A stretch of DNA of 64,000 nucleotides from Synchiropus splendidus (Eukaryota > Chordata > Actinopteri > Syngnathiformes > Callionymidae): assembly GCF_027744825.2 (NCBI RefSeq), contig NC_071335.1, positions 12,351,501 to 12,415,500 on the forward strand, in the 5' to 3' direction. Each line of letters starts with the position of its first letter. Positions within the stretch are counted from its first letter, which is position 1. Under the pieces are notes generated by a model. It made no database searches and had not been told where the DNA came from. It saw only the letters and a program-made list of their open reading frames with translations. Positions 1 to 11,211 of this stretch are shown here, in pieces. Position numbers and translations under genes: made by a program.

Positions 1-1070
1 AGTGTCCTATAATTTCCCGTTTGTCACCAATTCATGCGTCTCTTTTTAAGTTGCTGGACAAAATATGTGGTCACGAGTCGACTTATGAACAGGAGTTTTG
101 ATTTGTTAAAACTCTTTTCTTCTTATCGCACCTTGCGGTGCAGTTTAGTTATTTATTTTACCAACAAAAGTGATTTCAAAATTGTAATCTCCGTGTGGTC
201 CAAAACTATTTCATTTAAACTACGGGAATCTATGGTAAATGTAACAATTTTTTATATTGTATGTGGTCTTCTTCTTGTCTTCACCCCTAAGAACCCATTT
301 AAAAATCTAAGCAATGTATTTTCTTCATCTAAATGAAGACTTTTATTAAACAATACATCATTTCCAAAAGTACCCTCCTTCATAAGATAGCTGTACTTTG
401 TTTTACTGTCGTACAAAGCCTTTTTTTACTAGGTCACTTGACTGCTAATAAAATGTGGAGTTTATGCCACTCACTCACTCGGCCCCTCAGGACTGTCTCA
501 GTTGGATAATGTGGCCCTTTTGGAAATGAAATTGCTCACCCCAGCAATGCTGGACACCATCCATGTATCGATCTCCAACCCGCTCATGTCCCAATCCTTC
601 ACTATAGTTGCTGCTTTCTGTTGAAGTTCACGTGGCTCACATGAAATATCTCTCTTCACCTGTTGACAAATCACATTATTGGCCACTATGTGTGGGCCAT
701 TATTGCCCACCCGGCTTGCTCTCAGGCCATATCCAGAAAGCAACAATACAATGAGAACTAGCATTTTAAGGGCGACCACAACACACACAATCTGTCCCCT
801 GCCAAGCTCATGATCTGGTCTGATCAATCATCAACCATCTCTAAAGTGATAAGAGATCGGAAAACGCTGATCTGCTCCAGCCTCAAAATGCTGCTTCATG
901 TTTAGCCTGTTTGACAGGAGACACTTCCTGACTCATGACCAAGTTCCTCCAAAGTTGCAGCTTCATGGTAACTCCAAGTCCCTCCCCGCTGCTCTGCTGA
1001 GCTCATGTTTTCAGGAGCATTTCTCAGCAGTCTTGTTGTTTTCACTGGAGCTGGTGGGAGGGAACAGGGA
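1..1070. other. Intergenic sequence upstream of hmox1
   Basis: No gene could be supported here. The first 450 bases are AT-rich and featureless. A 109-codon open frame on the minus strand (498-827) has a short hydrophobic stretch but no homology I recognise. A CACGTG E-box lies at 629-634. The last 200 bases hold the proximal promoter of hmox1. Confidence 0.6.
929..935 (+). promoter_or_regulatory. AP-1/TRE-type site in the hmox1 promoter
   Basis: A perfect TGACTCA lies about 140 bp upstream of the TATA box. AP-1, and the related Maf/Bach/Nrf2 elements that contain this core, are known regulators of vertebrate heme oxygenase 1. That this copy is bound is inference. The flanks do not complete a full antioxidant response element. 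Confidence 0.45.
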
Positions 1071-1073
1071 GAG

Positions 1074-1079
1074 TATAAA
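1074..1079 (+). promoter_or_regulatory. hmox1: TATA box of hmox1
   Basis: TATAAA sits 154 bp upstream of the hmox1 start codon. It predicts a transcription start near 1100-1110 and a 5' UTR of about 130 nt within the first coding exon. A TATA box suits an inducible stress gene such as hmox1. Confidence 0.75.
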
Positions 1080-1232
1080 GCCTCGGCATGCGCTCAGTCG
1101 CACACATCTGAGCTGCGGAGCTGTGATAGCAATCTGCTGGAGACATCTGACCGATAGGACTTCCATCTCTCTGAAAACTTTTACCACATTTCATCAGCTA
1201 TAACTTTGATTCACTCCATTTTTGGGACGATC

Positions 1233-2656
1233 ATGGATTCTACTGCAACAGCCAAAACAGAGCAGATGACTGACAGGTAAGAACATCATACCTTCACCAC
1301 CAACTTGGACAAACTAAAACATATAGTATATTTTAAAAGGAGAAATAACTGAAAAGAAAGCAACAGAATATACCTATTCACAGTGTATTTACAATGATCC
1401 CAGTCATAACATAGAAATACAAGTGCTGTAAAATGAACAACAAAATCAGAACAAGAGGAAAAGTGTATTGACAAATAACAGTGTTGATTTTTTTTAAAAA
1501 GAGCTCCAGTTTTGTTGCTATGGTTTGATTTTTCCAAAAAAAAGAACGCAAAAGAAAACATTTCAGCGTTTCTATGGCAACCCGGACCGTTGCGCTTGCA
1601 GACAAGAACTATTCTAATGTATAAGTCTGACTTGAACTTGTGGACTCCAGCAACTCACCTGACGCTCTGACCTGCAGGGATCTCTCAGAGGAAATCAAAC
1701 ATGTGACCAAGGAGAGTCACGTCCGGGCGGAGAACACAGAACTGATGCTGAGCTTCCAGAAGGGAAAAGTCTCCCTGCCGCAGTACAAGGTAAATAAGTA
1801 TATTCTTTAAAGCTAGTGTTGCAGACGTCTAACGGTTCTCTTCCTTCAGCTGCTCCTCAGCTCCTTGTTTGAGATCTACCAAGCTTTGGAGGAGGAGATG
1901 GACAGGAACGCCGACCATCCCAGTGTGGCGCCCATTTACTTCCCAGCTGAACTGGCCAGGCTGGAGTCCATCAAGAAAGACCTGGAGTTCTTCCACGGCC
2001 ATGACTGGAGGGAGAAGATAGTCGTGCCGGCAGCTACCAAGAGATACTGCCACCGACTGAGACAAGTGAGTTTCCAAGGAACTTGAACGCCAAACATACC
2101 AGGAGGCGAGCATGCTGAAATGAATAAACTATATTGCAGATTGGGAAAGACAACCCGGAGCTGCTGCTGGCTCATGCGTGCACTCGATACCTCGGTGACC
2201 TGTCAGGAGGTCAGGTCTTAGGTCGGATCGCACAGAAGTCCATGGGTCTGAAGGGAAGCGACGGCCTGTCGTTCTTCGCCTTCCCCGGCGTCTCCAGCCC
2301 GAACCTCTTCAAACAGCTGTACCGTAGTCGCATGAACGGCGTGGAACTGAGCCCTACTGAGAGGAGAGGCGTGCTGGAGGAGGCCGTCCGAGCCTTTGAG
2401 CTCAATATCCAGGTGAGAACGAAGGCAACATGTACAACGAAGTAGCACCTGACCAAGCTTCTTGTCCTCTCTCTTGCAGGTGTTTGATGGTTTACAGGAG
2501 CTGCTGAGTGTTGGGCAGCTGGGAACAGGGTCTGCACATTCATTGGATAAACACAAGGCTCCCCTTAGTATGACTGACAGCTCGCCGTTCTTTAGGCTGA
2601 TCATTGGACTGTCTGTCGCACTCGCCACAGTCAGTGTGGGAATCTTCATCCTCTAG
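1233..2656 (+). CDS. hmox1: Heme oxygenase 1 (five exons, complete)
   Basis: Coding exons are 1233-1276, 1678-1789, 1850-2065, 2140-2412 and 2480-2656. All have GT-AG introns, the frame is kept, and the product is 273 aa. Family function: NADPH-P450-reductase-dependent cleavage of heme to biliverdin, CO and Fe2+ at the cytoplasmic face of the ER. Visible evidence: the N-terminal [19 protein letters not shown] block with the proximal heme ligand His29 (human His25), and the family signature with YLGDLSGGQ and Asp144 (human Asp140) on the distal helix. A C-terminal hydrophobic anchor covers about residues 252-273. Length is normal for fish HO-1, and the anchor argues against a soluble homologue. 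Oddity: the usual Tyr before TRYLGD (human Tyr134) is Cys138. The very short first coding segment (44 nt) matches the vertebrate HMOX1 layout. I cannot choose between the teleost a and b copies; an hmox1a-type gene is likelier. Confidence 0.96.
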
Positions 2657-3132
2657 TGAACTGAGCTCTGGCTGTCACTGTAAATATGTAGAGGTCACGA
2701 CAAGGCCCACGACCGGTCGCTTGAATGCTTGAGATAAAGTGTGAAAGAAGTTTTCAACTTTTAGAGGCGGTGGTTATGAAATAACACCAGGTGACGGTTA
2801 TGTTTTAGATTCATTGACAGTTTACACATGACTGCAGGCCAGTAGTAGTGGTTTTGCCGCTTGGAATGATTTGCTCCATATGTATATATATTTTTTAATT
2901 TATTTTCTGGCAACATTTCTTGCAAAACAAACATCCTCTTATTTCAAAACCATGTAAAATATTTTACATTTTTCATAAAACAATCTGTTATACTGTAATC
3001 ACTGAAAGTAGTTTCACTCCTTTATGACTCAAGAGTAAACAAAACTAACAGCAAAAATGAAAGTCAAATGTGGCATTTTATAGTAGTAGCTTGTCATTGT
3101 AAATAATGATCAGAATTTGTTTTTTGAAGTCA

Positions 3133-3138
3133 AATAAA
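3133..3138 (+). terminator. hmox1: Candidate poly(A) signal for hmox1
   Basis: AATAAA lies 477 nt after the stop codon and is followed within 30 nt by a GT/T-rich stretch, as expected downstream of a cleavage site. It is the first canonical hexamer after the stop that I noticed. Earlier variant signals cannot be excluded. Confidence 0.45.
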
Positions 3139-4876
3139 CAAGTGAACAGTGTTTTTTTCAGTGTTTTCATGCTTTGTTGTCGATATGTGAACAGAAAAAT
3201 GAAAGGTGAAATATCACACGTGTTCTTTCCTTTTTCATTTCCTTTTTTTATTCTGGCTTGTACACCTTCCTTATCATCACGCAGCCTCGCTACACAGGAA
3301 CACAGAATGACTGTTGACAGCAGCAGCCAGAATCCGATCAATGGTTTGTTTCGAGCACTTGGACAGTTTGTTCAGTACAGTGCTGGTGTCTGACAACTGA
3401 AGAGAAACGTGGCAAAAATGATTGTACTTCACAGGAATTATTGTTCCTCTATATCGAACAAGGCACAGCAGCCGGAGTGAGTCACACCATCTTTCAAATA
3501 CATTCCTACATATTGCTTCAGCAACCTCCTCCGTTTTGCGCTCTACATTTTTTAGTCAGTTAAAATTTACGGACAAAATCGGCGCCTGCCGTTTGAAACG
3601 GCATCAATGTGCAAACGCTAGAAACATGAATACAACAAAACTTAAGACACACGCACAACCACAATCTTCTAAAATGTGTGTCAGCAACAGAGTTGTGGTT
3701 GACATTCTTTTTTTCTGTTATCTCCTGCACAGTAAACAGAACACACAGGGACGTCAGCATGAAGAAGGGACCTAATAAAGTGACCACAGAGTACAGTAGT
3801 AACAATAGAAACAAGCACACTTCAATAATCCTGACGCTCGATCCAGAAAGTAGCAAGGCTTATCTAGTCATTCCATTGGTATATTGCACTGCAGTGCAGG
3901 GGTGCTATTGGACTCCACCTAGTCATACAACCTTTCATCTGAAACATGTCTGTCAGGAGCAGACCATTGGATCCCAGATATTTAGCTCCAATTTTGGCCA
4001 AAAATCACAACATTATACGGGATTAGATTATGCACCATATTTCAGGTATGTCGTCCCATGCAGGGCCTCACACACACCCTGCACAAGTGTCAGAGCAGGG
4101 GACGCAGGTACGGTCGCTTTCCACATGATCACTCTCTCTGCCTTGTTATGATAAACATGCTATATACTGTATTCATGTGATGTGTGTTTTCCAGTGCTGT
4201 TATCTTGTGGTCATCCCCAGATGACAATATAGAATAAACTTTTTTTGTCGAGGGGAGTTATCAGGGGGTGGTGGAGAGGGGTTTGAGCAGAAAGGCGACC
4301 TGTCCTGTCCAGCGAGTCCCATAGCAGCTATAGCTGAGCCTCCCGTGACCTCAATAAGGATATAATCTGAAGATAAATAATGTTATCAATGGCTGCCATT
4401 TTAGTTGAACTTGGCTATTATCATGTTGCCCATTTATGTTATGTGTAAACATGTATTTTTAGGTGAGTCAGTTGAGTGACACGCGATTGCAGTGATATGT
4501 TTTCTTTTATGGTCAGAGGCGTGCACAAGTCACTTTACTGTCTGGCTCTAAGGAGCCAACTTTGGGAGTCCGAAGAACATGGCCATGGAATTGGAGGGTC
4601 GTAACAGATGTTCTAGACCCTGCACTGGACCAGAATCCAATCCTGCTAAAAGTGATTCACTCATAAAAAAAAAACCAGCCACGTCATGCTACTTTGGAGT
4701 CCCATTGCTACATTAGTCTTCATTGTGCTTGATTTGGCACATCTTCCCACTGTAAACCTCCGCTTCCCAAAACACCTAAAAACATCTGCATAGTGCCACG
4801 TGACCTCGGCTACAAGTGTGTACAGCAAGACCAGTGTCGGCTCGAAAGGTGCAGTGACTCTCGGGCCGGTGCAGAC
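3139..4876. other. Intergenic DNA between the convergent ends of hmox1 and rnf11
   Basis: The stretch should contain the rnf11 3' UTR (minus strand, just below 4877), but I saw no canonical minus-strand AATAAA close to the stop. Several frames of 100-157 codons (for example 3678-4151 plus) look random, with no domain and no splice or start context. No repeat or RNA gene was recognised. Confidence 0.5.
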
Positions 4877-5737
4877 TCAGTTGGCCTCGTAGGAGGACAG
4901 CAAGGCTGCGTCGACAGGCTCCATGCAGGACGGGCAGGTGAAGGAGCGCACCAGCCAGGCGTCGATGCAGTCGGCATGGTAGATGTGGAGGCAGGGCAGG
5001 AATCGGACCGGATCTCCGTATTCAAAATCCATCATGCAGATCACACACCTGCAGGAAGCAACACTTTAACACCCGACCCTGAGACAACAGGAGACAAACT
5101 GCAGGTGTTGGAGCAAAATAGACTCTATTGAAAACCTTACTCTCTAACTTTCATATCAGTCGGGTCAGAGCCAGGGTCAAAGATGCCTTTGGGCAGGTGC
5201 TGGATGAGACCCAGACGTTGGGCGATGCAGATCTGCTCCTCCTCTGTCAACTGGTGGGCTAGACGACTGTCGCTTGGCGTCAGATGGTAAACCGGCCCCT
5301 GCTGGGCTCGCTCCTGTGACGAGAGCAGGATTGGGATGGGTACGGGGCCCGGGCTGGGCTACATAACTTACTACAGTGCTCTCATCCATGTTGACGTATA
5401 CATATCTGTCTCAGCAAAACAGTTCTGTCAGTGTCAGAGAACCATTATTTATGACCCAATTTTCGTTACAACAATATCTTGCAGTAGAGAAGTGCTTCAA
5501 CGAGCTGAGTTTAGAACAGGCTCCATCCACTGTTTGCTACCTACAGGTAACTTCTCAATTTGATCTTCACGTCAGTCCGTGGCGTTTAACCGGACGCGTG
5601 TCCCCACAGCACCCAGCCCAAGCTCTCAGACGGCTCACCTCGTATGGCGGCGGCGGTTCCCCTGGAAGGCTGCTGCCTTCGGACTCGTTCAGCAGCGAAA
5701 GATCATCCGAGCCCTGCGCGAACAAACAGTTCCCCAT
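4877..5737 (-). CDS. rnf11: RNF11-family RING-H2 E3 ubiquitin ligase (three exons, complete)
   Basis: On the minus strand the coding exons are 5639-5737 (99 nt), 5141-5313 (173 nt) and 4877-5048 (172 nt), giving 147 aa; human RNF11 has 154. The protein starts MGNC, so Gly2 myristoylation and Cys4 palmitoylation are expected and would place it on endosomal membranes. Residues 28-33 are PPPPYE, the PY motif that binds WW domains of NEDD4-type ligases. Residues 55-70 (LTEEEQICIAQRLGLI) correspond to the conserved region before the RING. The RING-H2 ligands are Cys92, Cys95, Cys110, His112, His115, Cys118, Cys129 and Cys132, followed by the family C-terminus MEPVDAALLSSYEAN. Family role: adaptor or E3 in NEDD4/ITCH, A20 and Smurf2 signalling. 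The linker between the PY motif and the N-terminus is about 7-8 residues shorter than in mammals. Which RNF11 paralogue this is needs a tree. Confidence 0.93.
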
Positions 5738-5913
5738 TGAAGTAGCACCACCATGAGAGTGAGCACTACTTTCGGGAGACCTAGCTTTAGCTCAACTAGC
5801 CGTCGTGTTTGGCTTCCCTTCTGCTTCCTCGCCGAGTACCCGGTGACTCGCTCGCTCGCTCAGAGAATAGACATTAAAGCTTTTGGGTGTTCAGCGGGCG
5901 CTTAAATGACCAG

Positions 5914-5921
5914 TGACGTCA
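5914..5921. promoter_or_regulatory. CRE palindrome TGACGTCA (first copy)
   Basis: A perfect eight-base CREB/ATF site lies 177 bp upstream of the rnf11 start codon. An exact palindrome of this kind close to a CpG-rich start is likely to be functional, but no binding data are available here. Confidence 0.6.
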
Positions 5922-5980
5922 CGTTCAATCGTGACACGGAAAAAAACCCGTCTGTTACAGTGTTTACAAAATAGACTGAG

Positions 5981-5988
5981 TGACGTCA
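5981..5988. promoter_or_regulatory. CRE palindrome TGACGTCA (second copy) with adjacent half-site
   Basis: A second perfect CRE lies 60 bp beyond the first, followed by the half-site TGACGTA at 5994-6000. Three CRE-like sites within 90 bp make a compact CREB/ATF cluster between the divergent genes. Confidence 0.6.
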
Positions 5989-6443
5989 TCCAGTGACGTA
6001 GCGATTTCACAATAAAGTCATTTAAAAAAACGACATTTATCATAACGCTGACTAAGTGACTATGAGGCTACTGAGTATGTGACTATTAATGAGGCCGAAT
6101 AATAATAATAATAAGTGTTTGCTTTCATTTAGAGATTTCCTTAAAGTGCTGTGTCTCAAAACGCGCATCGGCATGAACACTGAACTGATACATATATTTA
6201 TTTTTATGACTCTGCAAACGTCTATGTTACATGTAAGTTCATGTATGCATTAAACAATATATTCACTTTGAAGCGAGTGGACAGTCACACGTCATTTACA
6301 TTACAGCATTATTACCCTCCTGGGAGTTCTTTTAAAGACAAACATAAAATGAAAATAAAGGTTTCAATAACACTTTTACGTTTAGTTCGAGCGAAAGGAA
6401 ATTTTTGCCCAAAAAGTGAGCACTTAAATTAATGAAGTAGGAA

Positions 6444-6473
6444 GCGGAAGTAGCATCATGTACATTTCCGGTT
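6444..6473. promoter_or_regulatory. Pair of ETS/GABP-type sites next to the plus-strand gene
   Basis: GCGGAAGTAG at 6444-6453 and ATTTCCGGTT at 6464-6473 (reverse complement AACCGGAAAT) match the GGAA core of ETS/GABP sites. They lie 25-55 bp before the start codon at 6498, a typical place in TATA-less housekeeping promoters. Confidence 0.5.
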
Positions 6474-6497
6474 ATCCGCTGTCGCTCACACAACAAC

Positions 6498-9400
6498 ATG
6501 GTAGGTCTCTTCTTGTATAGTAGTTTTGTTTTGAATCATTTTAATCTATAATTCTTTCAGTCACTCAAGAATAAATTAAGTTAAAGCGTTAGCGCCCACA
6601 AACGTTCAGATGTCTCCAAAATAAAAAAAAGAAGTGTATGTGTAAGGAAGGCAAGGAAGAATGTTGTTATATTTTACAAAATGTAGTAATTATATTAATT
6701 TTTGACAGCAATAACAGAACGAATTTCGGAGCATCCCGGTGTATTGATGAGGATAATTTGTCTGGGATCGTTTCCGGAGGTTGGATGCCCGCTTGTGTGT
6801 GACACTACTGAGTGGACGTGTGGTTTTGCCCCATGAAAAATGTGTTTTCTTCTACCTGGTATTCAGTGCTGTTCGACGGTGCAGCAGCGTTATTTCAATT
6901 CCTCTGAGAATTTAGGCCATGCGTTGTGCTGATCGAGAGAGAGACAAGCTCTCTTACTAACAGAAACTTGTTGGCCCCTAGCCACAATGGCACATATGCT
7001 GAAGGACACACATATGAAGTCATTAACTTTCTTTAGACTGACTTGACCCCTGCTCACTTGGCAGTCAGTTGCCAAGTCAGCTCGGTCTTCAAAGAGGTCT
7101 CTCAAAAGTGCGCCGCCTCCGCCGCCTCCACCACCACTACACGCCGCTCTGCCGTTCACAGATGATGAAAAGTACCATCCAGTTCAAGAGACAGGATCAG
7201 CACCACAGGTCAGTGTCTCCTCGCTGGTCGCACCAAGTCTTTACCTGTCCAATATAATGTCCTGTGGCTTGTAGGCACCTGAGCCGGACCTGCTTCCTGC
7301 TCCGTCGGGTGAGGACTTTGGCTGCCCAGTCCAGGAGACCCAGCCTGCACCACAAACACTCCCGGATCAGCCAGTAAGTACAGTATCCGTCAGCGATTAT
7401 TAAATCTTGGGCACCAGAAATATGTTTCTGAGCTGTAGCCGAAGAATAAGTGAGCTAGCTTGTTGATTTTGTCTTCCTTGATCTGACAATTGCCGTAAAC
7501 TTGAACCACTGTTGTGACCAGTGTTATGACAGTTGCTTTAAAAAGTGATTTGTTACGTTGTTTAAAACGTAAGGTTTCAGGGTTGTGGAAAGCTCGACCA
7601 GTTGATACCGATTAAACAAATGTAAATAACTGACAGCATACACCTTCAATATTTGAAACTTGTTTTTGTGAAAAATACTATCTGCGATGACTGTAGTATT
7701 TAACTTTTAGTAAATAAAATGGAACTAACACAGCAACACAAATAAAGAGGCGTGAGTTTCTATGAGGCTTTGGATGTGTCTGACTAGTGTCATATCCTGC
7801 CGCATTACTTGGTCCTCAGTGACTGAAAAGGTTGGTGAATTCCGGCGTTTCCTCGTAGCATTGAGCTTCTCACCGCTCAGTAGCACCAGCAGCGTTAGGT
7901 TTGCTGGGTGGCGAGTCCAAAGAGTCGATTGAGATTTGACTATATGGCCCCTCCGCCACTTGACCAGCCAATCCATCGGAACTTTTAATAACTTCAAAAA
8001 TATTTGAATAAGTGTTAACTTTTACTGAGCAGTCTTTACTTCTATACAGTACAGTCTTTTGAACGCATTACAGTACATTACTTAACACCACTAAATATCA
8101 CAACTTTAGATAATTTAATAATAAGCTCCACGAGGTCAGACTTCAAGTCACAACAGGAAGCAATGAGAGAGGAACGGATCTGGCCATTTTAGTGGCTTTT
8201 AAAATTGTATTGAGACCTGTTGAACATGTCAGTGACTGTTGCACTCTCTGTGATTTGAAAGATTTACATTCACTGGAACATCTCAAAACAGACCTATGAC
8301 CAGGAGGCAGGTAGGGGACAGCAGTGGTAATGCGTTTGAAACATACTTGTCAGTCAGGAAAGTTGGGTTTGGTCATTGCTTGCTTTATAAATACCACTAT
8401 ATATTACCTGGTTTAAAAAAAGTGTTGTCTAAAATTGGAGCCATTTCAGGTGTCGATGCGAATCCACTGAAAATGTTGAAGCACACATGCCAGTTCTGTG
8501 TATATAGGGCTGGGCAACATGCCATTACAAACAAAGAAATAAGAAAACAAAAAGTAATTTTTTTAATTCATATAATTTGATCTTGGTTATTGATTTTTTT
8601 TTTGGTTTTAAAATTCTTGTTTTGTATCTAAAGAGAACTATAGAGACTACAGTTATAACTGTTTGACATTAAACAAACAGAAGCAAATAAATAAATAAAC
8701 AAATACAATGTCCACTCAATGAATTCAAAATATGTAGCAGTGCACTCTTAAGCGACAAATCAAATAAAGTTGATCACTCATCTAGTCGCAGGGACTAAGG
8801 TCATACCAACAAACAGTCGATTAGATGAGTTGAATAATTAGTGTCACACATTCTGTCACAGCTCAGTCCTGCGACAGAAAAATGCTCTCGCTTATTTCCA
8901 ACTGGCACATTTTAGGCAGATTCAGAACACGGCGACCTCTGGTGGACAGGCGGGGGAGGTGCATCCAAATAGCTGGCAAGTCCGTGTTCAATCCTGAAAC
9001 AAGGAGGCGGATGATAATCGAGATCAACCAGAAAATTTCCATGATTTTAATTATGATCGATTAGTCGCCCGGATGCACATGTGTATGTTTGCAACTATAA
9101 ACCATGAGGCATGTACTGTACGTCTAAAAGAGGAATAGAAATGCCTGTATTTTCCAAGTGCACAAATAAACACACAGCACCTGTTGCTGAAGATAAACAT
9201 GAAAATGTTTGTAAAAAGTGATTTCCTTTGATGTATGATTTATACCTTTCCCCTGCTTGACTCCTAGTCCACTTTTAAGCAGGTTTACATCACCAGACCA
9301 CAGTTATTCAACTCCTGCTTTAACCGTGGTTCCTAGAGAATATTTCAAAACACAAGTGGACGAAGAATCAAAAGTAACTAATAGCACCTTTTAATAGTAC

Positions 9401-9730
9401 AATAGTACGTTCAGTTTGTGACTAAATTACATAACTTTGTTATAAGTATTGTGTTACTCCCTCACATTGATCTATTGTTTTTCTGTTCACTTTTGAAACA
9501 CAGCCCCGGAGAGAAGACGATCAACGTTAGATGGATGGAGGCGACGACAACCACATCATGTGACACCCAAAGAACAGAAAGTGTGTGGGTTTCACACTCT
9601 CCGAAGAACTGTTCAGACAAATGAGACTTGCATCATAGTAATGGAAGCCAAACCAAATCTTCATGCTGAGCAGAGTAAAAAAGTCAACACTCCCATTGAA
9701 CCTGCTGGAAACCATTTTACAAGGTTTTGA
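6498..9730 (+). CDS. Unidentified proline-rich protein gene (partial exon model)
   Basis: I do not recognise this protein. The proposed exons are 6498-6500 (only ATG, then GTAGGT), 7065-7208 (144 nt), 7275-7373 (99 nt) and a 3' exon starting near 9504 with a stop at 9728-9730. The first three join exactly in phase 0 with good GT-AG sites. The product begins MSVAKSARSSKRSLKSA, a basic serine-rich stretch. A run of eight prolines and LHAALPFTDDEKYHPVQE follow. Exons 2 and 3 both end in similar units, PVQETGSAPQ and PVQETQPAPQ. The last exon keeps a 75-codon frame (PERRRSTLDG... to ...NHFTRF), but only if entered two bases in. An unseen intermediate exon or another acceptor is therefore needed. 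Read in phase 0 it stops after PRREDDQR, giving about 90 aa. The frame of the 3' end is uncertain. Confidence 0.5.
8505..9072. repeat. Possible degraded DNA-transposon remnant in an intron
   Basis: A TAGGGCTGGGCAA end-like motif (8505-8517) is followed by T-rich ...ATTGATTTTTTTT sequence. About 550 bp later comes ...TTAATTATGATCGATTAGTCG. Such ends and the alternating ATCGATTA motifs resemble decayed non-autonomous teleost transposons. The same 13-base motif occurs at 61601-61613. No clear target-site duplication was seen, so the borders are guesses. Confidence 0.3.
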
Positions 9731-10365
9731 AATGGTTCAACTTTGAAAGTGATGAGGTCATCGTCACTTACCGCTTCTTATTGAAGCACAGTTGTCTTTA
9801 TCGCTTAAGTCAGTAACTCACTGAAATGGTGAGAAGTACGAGCCACTTTCTTGGTTCACTTTCTGAACCGATTCGGCCTTTGCAGCCCTTACTGAAGCTC
9901 CACTGTGCTGTTTGCAGCAGGAGTCATGCACTTAGCAAAGTGGCCAATCGGATGTGTCACTGGATCTTCAGGTTTATGCTGTATGAACTGTGAAAAGTGA
10001 AAAAAACTGACAGTGAAAGTTATGACCTCCAATTCACACCTACCCTGTAGCTGAAAGTTACCTACCCCAGGAAACTCAGGGTTCCCAGTTTGTTTATCCC
10101 TCTGCTAAACAATTGGCTCTTTTTTTAGTGAACAAAATATTTAACATTATGTAAAAACATTTATGAGCCTACGGTTGTATGTTTGACCCAAACTGGACTT
10201 ACTGTGACCTGTAAAGAGGATTGTGCCTTCAAGTGGTTGTCATTAGTAATCACTGCTTCAGGAGTTACAATGCACTACGATGTGTTCACTGCTTGAATTG
10301 AAATGGCTTATTTTTTTGCATGGCTTTGCACAGAACAGGTGAATGATAATAGCTGGAATAATACA

Positions 10366-10995
10366 AGGGGTGTAACGGTTCATGAAAACTTCAGTTGGGT
10401 TAGCTTTAGCATTAATTGGTGCATTTTTTCTTTTATTTTACACTAATACTTGAACACAAAATGAGATTTTGGAGAAAGATTCCAGTAAAGCCAGTCTAAT
10501 GTAATATAGCTTACAGCAGAGGACATAAGCACTGATGCCGCCTCGCTCACTATTTTAGGTCGTCTTCGTGTGCTGCAGTGACAACACTCTTCCGTCCAAG
10601 TTAACACACTCTCGGATCCTAACTTACTAAAAAGATTTTTTTTTACTGTAGCAGAGCACTTAAAACGGAGGACATCCGTTTTGTTTCGTTGCCACTTAAA
10701 TCTGGAAATGAACTCCACGATTCAGCTCCTGAACCAGTCACGTTGTACAGCCAGTTATTGGAGCACACGTGGGTTACGCTTCTCAAAATTGCCTCCAGGA
10801 TTACTCGATACACGCAGTCTCGACACAGAGCACACATGACTTGGGATCGTTCATCTTGAGATTTGTTGCAGCTCCTAAGCCACTTGCTGTCTGTTGTGTG
10901 CTTCCGTCGGCGGACAGTGTGGGAGTGTATATTAAAGCACTGTTCTGCGTGACCTTACTGGCCCTGTACCGAGTTTGTGTACCAGTAGACCCTTA
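10366..10995. repeat. Possible decayed transposon with GGGGTGTAACGGTT end
   Basis: AGGGGTGTAACGGTT at 10366-10380 resembles the termini of common teleost repeats. GTACCGAGTTTGTGTACCAG near 10967-10986 resembles their other arm. The match is from memory of the family's style, and no flanking duplication was found. Confidence 0.25.
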
Positions 10996-11068
10996 ATATG
11001 CATGTTAATGCTTTCGCAATGATTTTATTCTATTGTATTCATCATTTTAATGCCAAATATGCTATTTT

Positions 11069-11074
11069 AATAAA
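11069..11074 (+). terminator. Poly(A) signal of the plus-strand unidentified gene
   Basis: AATAAA followed by an A-run, in AT-rich DNA just before the converging nfix 3' end. It fits the end of the plus-strand transcript at about 11,090. Confidence 0.45.
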
Positions 11075-11211
11075 AAAAGCCAATGTCTTGACTATGTATT
11101 TATTCGTTTCTTTATGATATTATTACTATTGTTTTGTGCTGCTTTTGTTGTGTCACTTTCAATGTCAAAAGTAAAGAAGGAGACGGCAGGCAGTTACAGT
11201 CAAGAACATCC

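Larger units (their letters stand above)
5738..6497. promoter_or_regulatory. Shared, probably bidirectional promoter region of rnf11 (-) and the unidentified gene (+)
   Basis: The two divergent start codons are about 760 bp apart. The rnf11 side is GC- and CpG-rich, with two perfect cAMP response elements and a third half-site. The other side has ETS-type sites just before its start codon and no TATA box. The middle part (6000-6430) is AT-rich. Bidirectional use is inferred from the layout. Confidence 0.55.
9731..11090 (+). other. Probable 3' UTR of the unidentified gene
   Basis: No coding sequence could be supported. If the stop at 9728 is right, the transcript would run about 1.3 kb to a canonical poly(A) signal at 11069. 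A possible repeat lies inside (10366-10995). Confidence 0.4.

Noticed and set aside
498..827. Minus-strand 109-codon frame with a signal-peptide-like LVLIVLLLSGYGL segment
   Set aside because: It has no promoter, splice or family support. The hydrophobic run is short and the rest matches nothing I know. It could be chance.
3422..4151. Plus-strand frames of 117 and 157 codons after hmox1
   Set aside because: They overlap each other in different frames and have no domain, splice context or coding-like composition.
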